A DNA stretch of 8,040 bases from contig DATKHB010000009.1 in assembly GCA_035510455.1 (NCBI GenBank), positions 1 through 8,040 of the forward strand. Direction: 5' to 3'. The notes under the pieces are model-generated. The model was given only the letters and a program-made list of their open reading frames with translations. It was not told the origin of the DNA and ran no database searches. Of the stretch, positions 4,721 to 8,040 are shown piece by piece. This DNA comes from DATKGL01 sp035510455. GTDB taxonomy: Bacteria > Patescibacteriota > Saccharimonadia > Saccharimonadales > UBA4665. The position numbers and the translations under genes are program-made. Position 1 is the first letter of the stretch, and each line of letters begins with the position of its first letter.

Positions 4721-6559
4721 CTAGCCCGTTTTTATATGATCAGATGTATCACTTGATTGAGGAGAAACTGAGGTTGAAAAGGCAGTACTATTATTAGAGC
4801 TATTAGCCGGCGATAGCTTTGGTTTTCGGTGTAATAACCTATCCCACGCCCAGAATGGATGCCACCTTTGTTTCCAGGACATTAAAACTATAATCGAAGT
4901 AATGGTAGCAATTAGTATTAAGAATAGTCTTAACGCCATGCGACCCCTCGGTGATGATGCTAAGTATTTTGTTTCTTGAATGAAAGATCTAGTTATCGGT
5001 AATCCGCCAGACGTTGATGACTCTGACGTGTTGGACGGATTACTGTTATTTGTTGTGGTACTCGACTTGGTTGTCGTTGCGTTACTACCGGTTTGAGAGT
5101 TCGTACCTGTCTGACTACTCCCCGACGAACCACTACCGGCTGACGGTGAACCGTTAGAGCCAGTCTTCTTAGTGCTGGAGCCCTTTCGGCTAGGAGGGTT
5201 CTTGCTGCCATTATTAGCCCCCTTTGCTGAATTTGTCGTAGGAGATGAAGGGTTAGTACAGACACTGTCTGTCTTCGTGTCAGCAGCTACACCCAGGATC
5301 GGTTTCGTCAGCGAATAGCTATTATTACAGTCAACAATATCCGTGGATGTGGGCGTTCCTGGCCAGTCCCAGCACCCAGTGGTTATTACCGGCTGATTAA
5401 GGTTATTAAACGTATTGCCGCTAACTACTCCACCGGAGACGCCACACAAACCAACCGCCGGGTCAAAGAGCTTGTTTGGGAAGTACCCAGCCAAGCCATC
5501 GAAGCCTGCGACAGTGTTGTTGGTGATGGAGACGTCCTCGTAGTCCTGGATGTCATATATTCCCTGGGGAGAAGAGTTGGGGTTGGCTGATATATTACCA
5601 GAGATGACGACGCCAGAGTCAGCCCCAAGACAAGCTGTATCTCTCGAGCCCATTAGTATTACGGCTGATGGGAACGTGGCATCGAAAGAGTTGTTCTCGA
5701 TATGTATGTTGTGTTGAGGAATGCATGCCGATTGCTCTGACTCAATCCAGTAACCCCCCAATCCGTTCGTGAAATTATTACCGTTAACTGAGACGTTCCA
5801 CTGAGCTGCCCCAATAGGCTGACCGTTACCGTTAAGGCACTGGTCTGTCTGGGCTGGGGCACAGGGGTAGTCAACTTCCAGATCCATGAAATTCGCAACA
5901 TCTGTGACCTTGTTACCGCTGAACTGGAAACCGTTTATTCCTTCAGGGGTGACAGCGTGATAACCAATATTCGAGAGTGCCCCACCAGAGAAAACAATGT
6001 TAGTGTTGATACCTGATGTATTTGATGTCGGATAAAGAGCAATGCCATCCCCGTCAACATTTTTTATCGTGACGTCAGTAAAGATAGCTCCGTCATTGGC
6101 TCTAAGCATCAGACCATAATCACCTTCGTTGGTATCGCCGCGGCAAGTTGCAGGACCGTTGATATTAAGATCGTCGACTTTCAAGTTTATATTACCTACA
6201 ATGTTGAAAATTGGTATAACCTGATTCGTTCCACAAGGGTAAGTAGTCTGCGTCAAGGTCGTATTGTTGCCCAAAATAGAAATATTATCAGTATTTTGAA
6301 GCGTAAGTGTTGAATTAATCAGGTAGCAGCTGTTAGCTGGAAAAGCTATTGTTGAATTAGACGGTACCGTTGCCAGCCAACTATTTAGAGCTGATGTGAC
6401 GTCAACCGAACAATTGTCAGCTATAGTGTTTGGAGGTGAATAATTAGATGAGGCGTTGACGGTACTGTTGGTGTTATTAAGTATAAATGAATTAAAAAGG
6501 CTCAGGAGGTAAATAACTCCGGCAAGCAATATTATGCTAAGGATATGGTGACGGCGCAT
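4721..6559 (-). CDS. Membrane-anchored parallel beta-helix surface protein
   Basis: The 612-aa protein has an N-terminal hydrophobic segment (about 7-27; signal peptide or anchor). An Asn-, Gly- and Ser-rich right-handed beta-helix region (about 45-425) follows, with recurrent 'ISGN', 'VSITNNTV' and 'VSGNTFNNL' rungs of the NosD/pectate-lyase-like type. A low-complexity Ser/Thr/Asn/Gly linker comes next (about 436-520). A second transmembrane helix (about 543-561) leads into a Trp-rich basic tail (SWKQRWHPFWAWDRLLHRKPK) and a Ser-rich end. Twelve cysteines, all in the beta-helix part, suggest disulfides outside the membrane. Such folds bind or cut polysaccharides, but I see no clear catalytic set. 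It is co-directional with the rRNA, between the two spacer tRNAs. The ATG at 6559 has no strong Shine-Dalgarno. Attachment to a host cell or glycan is an inference. Confidence 0.85.
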   Translation of the reverse strand: MRRHHILSIILLAGVIYLLSLFNSFILNNTNSTVNASSNYSPPNTIADNCSVDVTSALNSWLATVPSNSTIAFPANSCYLINSTLTLQNTDNISILGNNTTLTQTTYPCGTNQVIPIFNIVGNINLKVDDLNINGPATCRGDTNEGDYGLMLRANDGAIFTDVTIKNVDGDGIALYPTSNTSGINTNIVFSGGALSNIGYHAVTPEGINGFQFSGNKVTDVANFMDLEVDYPCAPAQTDQCLNGNGQPIGAAQWNVSVNGNNFTNGLGGYWIESEQSACIPQHNIHIENNSFDATFPSAVILMGSRDTACLGADSGVVISGNISANPNSSPQGIYDIQDYEDVSITNNTVAGFDGLAGYFPNKLFDPAVGLCGVSGGVVSGNTFNNLNQPVITTGCWDWPGTPTSTDIVDCNNSYSLTKPILGVAADTKTDSVCTNPSSPTTNSAKGANNGSKNPPSRKGSSTKKTGSNGSPSAGSGSSGSSQTGTNSQTGSNATTTKSSTTTNNSNPSNTSESSTSGGLPITRSFIQETKYLASSPRGRMALRLFLILIATITSIIVLMSWKQRWHPFWAWDRLLHRKPKLSPANSSNNSTAFSTSVSPQSSDTSDHIKTG

Positions 6560-6603
6560 CTTTAAATGTTTGTTTATTTTTATAAAATTGCCCTCTTCCT
6601 ACA

Positions 6604-6609
6604 ATTATA
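6604..6609 (-). promoter_or_regulatory. Possible -10 box for the surface protein gene
   Basis: A perfect TATAAT lies 45 nt before the ATG at 6559 and 57 nt past tRNA-Ile. No convincing -35 is present at 16-18 nt, so it would be weak or activator-dependent. Otherwise the gene would rely on read-through from the rRNA promoter. Confidence 0.3.
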
Positions 6610-6665
6610 AGGTATGTGTCGACCTGTAGCTCTGATTTTCAAGTTTAACCTAGATAATCAATCAA

Positions 6666-6742
6666 TGGTGGGCTTGCCAGGACTTGAACCTGGGACCTCG
6701 TCATTATCAGTGACGCGCTCTGACCAGCTGAGCTACAAGCCC
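6666..6742 (-). tRNA. tRNA-Ile (anticodon GAT)
   Basis: This 77-nt cloverleaf has acceptor stem GGGCTTG/CAAGCCC, D-arm GCTCAGCTGGTCAGAGC, and anticodon arm CGTCA-CTGATAA-TGACG with GAT. The T-arm is CCAGGTTCAAGTCCTGG, followed by discriminator A and an encoded CCA. It is the tRNA normally found first after 16S in bacterial rRNA spacers and is intact. Confidence 0.98.
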
Positions 6743-6799
6743 GAATACTTCGGTTATTGTACCGAACAAAAACCCAGATGTACAACAGTTATTAATCAA

Positions 6800-6824
6800 A
6801 AGCGCCTCCTTAAACGAGACGCTT
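6800..6824 (-). terminator. Terminator-like hairpin between 16S and tRNA-Ile
   Basis: Reading leftwards, AAGCGTCTC (6824-6816) pairs with GAGGCGCTT (6808-6800) over nine positions, including one G-U, around a 7-nt loop. TTTT begins within the last two stem bases. This has the form of a weak intrinsic terminator inside an rRNA operon, where antitermination would normally override it. It may equally be a processing or antitermination-related stem. On the plus strand the stem has one mismatch but is followed by TTTCTTACTT. Confidence 0.45.
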
Positions 6825-6842
6825 TCTTACTTAAAAACTGGG

Positions 6843-6926
6843 TAGTGCAATCAACTTCAGTCGTATGTTACAGCACTATTCTCGGCCTACAAGTAGGCAT
6901 TAGATTGTCAGTACTGACTACAATCT
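6843..6926. other. Hairpin cluster in the first spacer
   Basis: Three further stems occur between the 16S 3' end and the terminator-like hairpin. They are TAGTGC/GCACTA (6843-6848 with 6873-6878), GCCTA/TAGGC with a 4-nt loop (6885-6898), and AGATTGT/ACAATCT (6902-6908 with 6920-6926). The last surrounds a 12-nt palindrome at 6907-6918. They suggest a folded pre-16S trailer used in maturation. The spacer 6743-6982 holds no gene. Confidence 0.4.
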
Positions 6927-6982
6927 ACGAGATCGACCTAGCTATCAAATGATAAATCATTGTGATGCTAGTTACTCCCTAG

Positions 6983-8040
<1,058 letters not shown>

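Noticed and set aside
4993..5901. Three short minus-strand frames inside the surface protein gene
   Set aside because: They are out-of-frame readings of the 612-codon gene with Arg/Thr-rich composition from its repetitive codons.
6614..6952. Plus-strand frame containing GLPGLEPGTSSLSVTRSDQLSYKP
   Set aside because: It is the antisense shadow of tRNA-Ile, a well-known false protein prediction.

Overview
The window is an rRNA operon read on the minus strand, with a 16S-23S internal transcribed spacer (ITS) of about 6 kb. The 3' two-thirds of a 16S gene lies at the right edge and the 5' ~0.9 kb of a 23S gene at the left edge. Spacers with tRNA-Ile and tRNA-Ala are usually a few hundred bases long. 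The 16S and 23S signatures look bacterial and most resemble Candidate Phyla Radiation (Patescibacteria) lineages: altered universal primer sites, a 'GATGGTAAACGAAGAACCTT' type segment, and an expanded 23S domain I. I could not resolve the class. TGA is used as a stop, which argues against the UGA-recoding Gracilibacteria/Absconditabacteria.

In the direction of rRNA transcription (right to left) the layout is as follows. First come the 16S gene (8040-6983) and a hairpin-rich stretch with a terminator-like stem-loop. Then come tRNA-Ile(GAT) and a 612-codon gene for a membrane-anchored parallel beta-helix surface protein in the same direction as the rRNA. Next are tRNA-Ala(TGC) and a 24-nt perfect palindrome in an AT-rich stretch. 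An accessory block follows (about 4105 to 1170). The 23S gene ends the window and has its own near-consensus promoter (-35 at 1112-1107, -10 at 1089-1084).

The accessory block holds a 182-194 aa orphan gene on the plus strand and a tightly coupled minus-strand cassette. That cassette consists of a possibly frameshifted small gene, a 99-aa DUF5678-like protein and a 135-aa retropepsin-like aspartic protease, behind a TTGTAT-17-TATAAT promoter with an overlapping dyad. An IS1595-family (ISXO2-like) transposase gene on the plus strand overlaps the protease tail to tail. Two further short ORFs (46 and 47 aa) are weakly supported.

My interpretation is that the spacer has become an integration site for mobile and surface-protein genes. 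The 23S gene may have been rescued by, or may always have had, its own promoter, so 16S and 23S may no longer be one transcription unit. The transposase and the protease cassette may form one IS1595-type element with passenger genes, but I could not find terminal inverted repeats.
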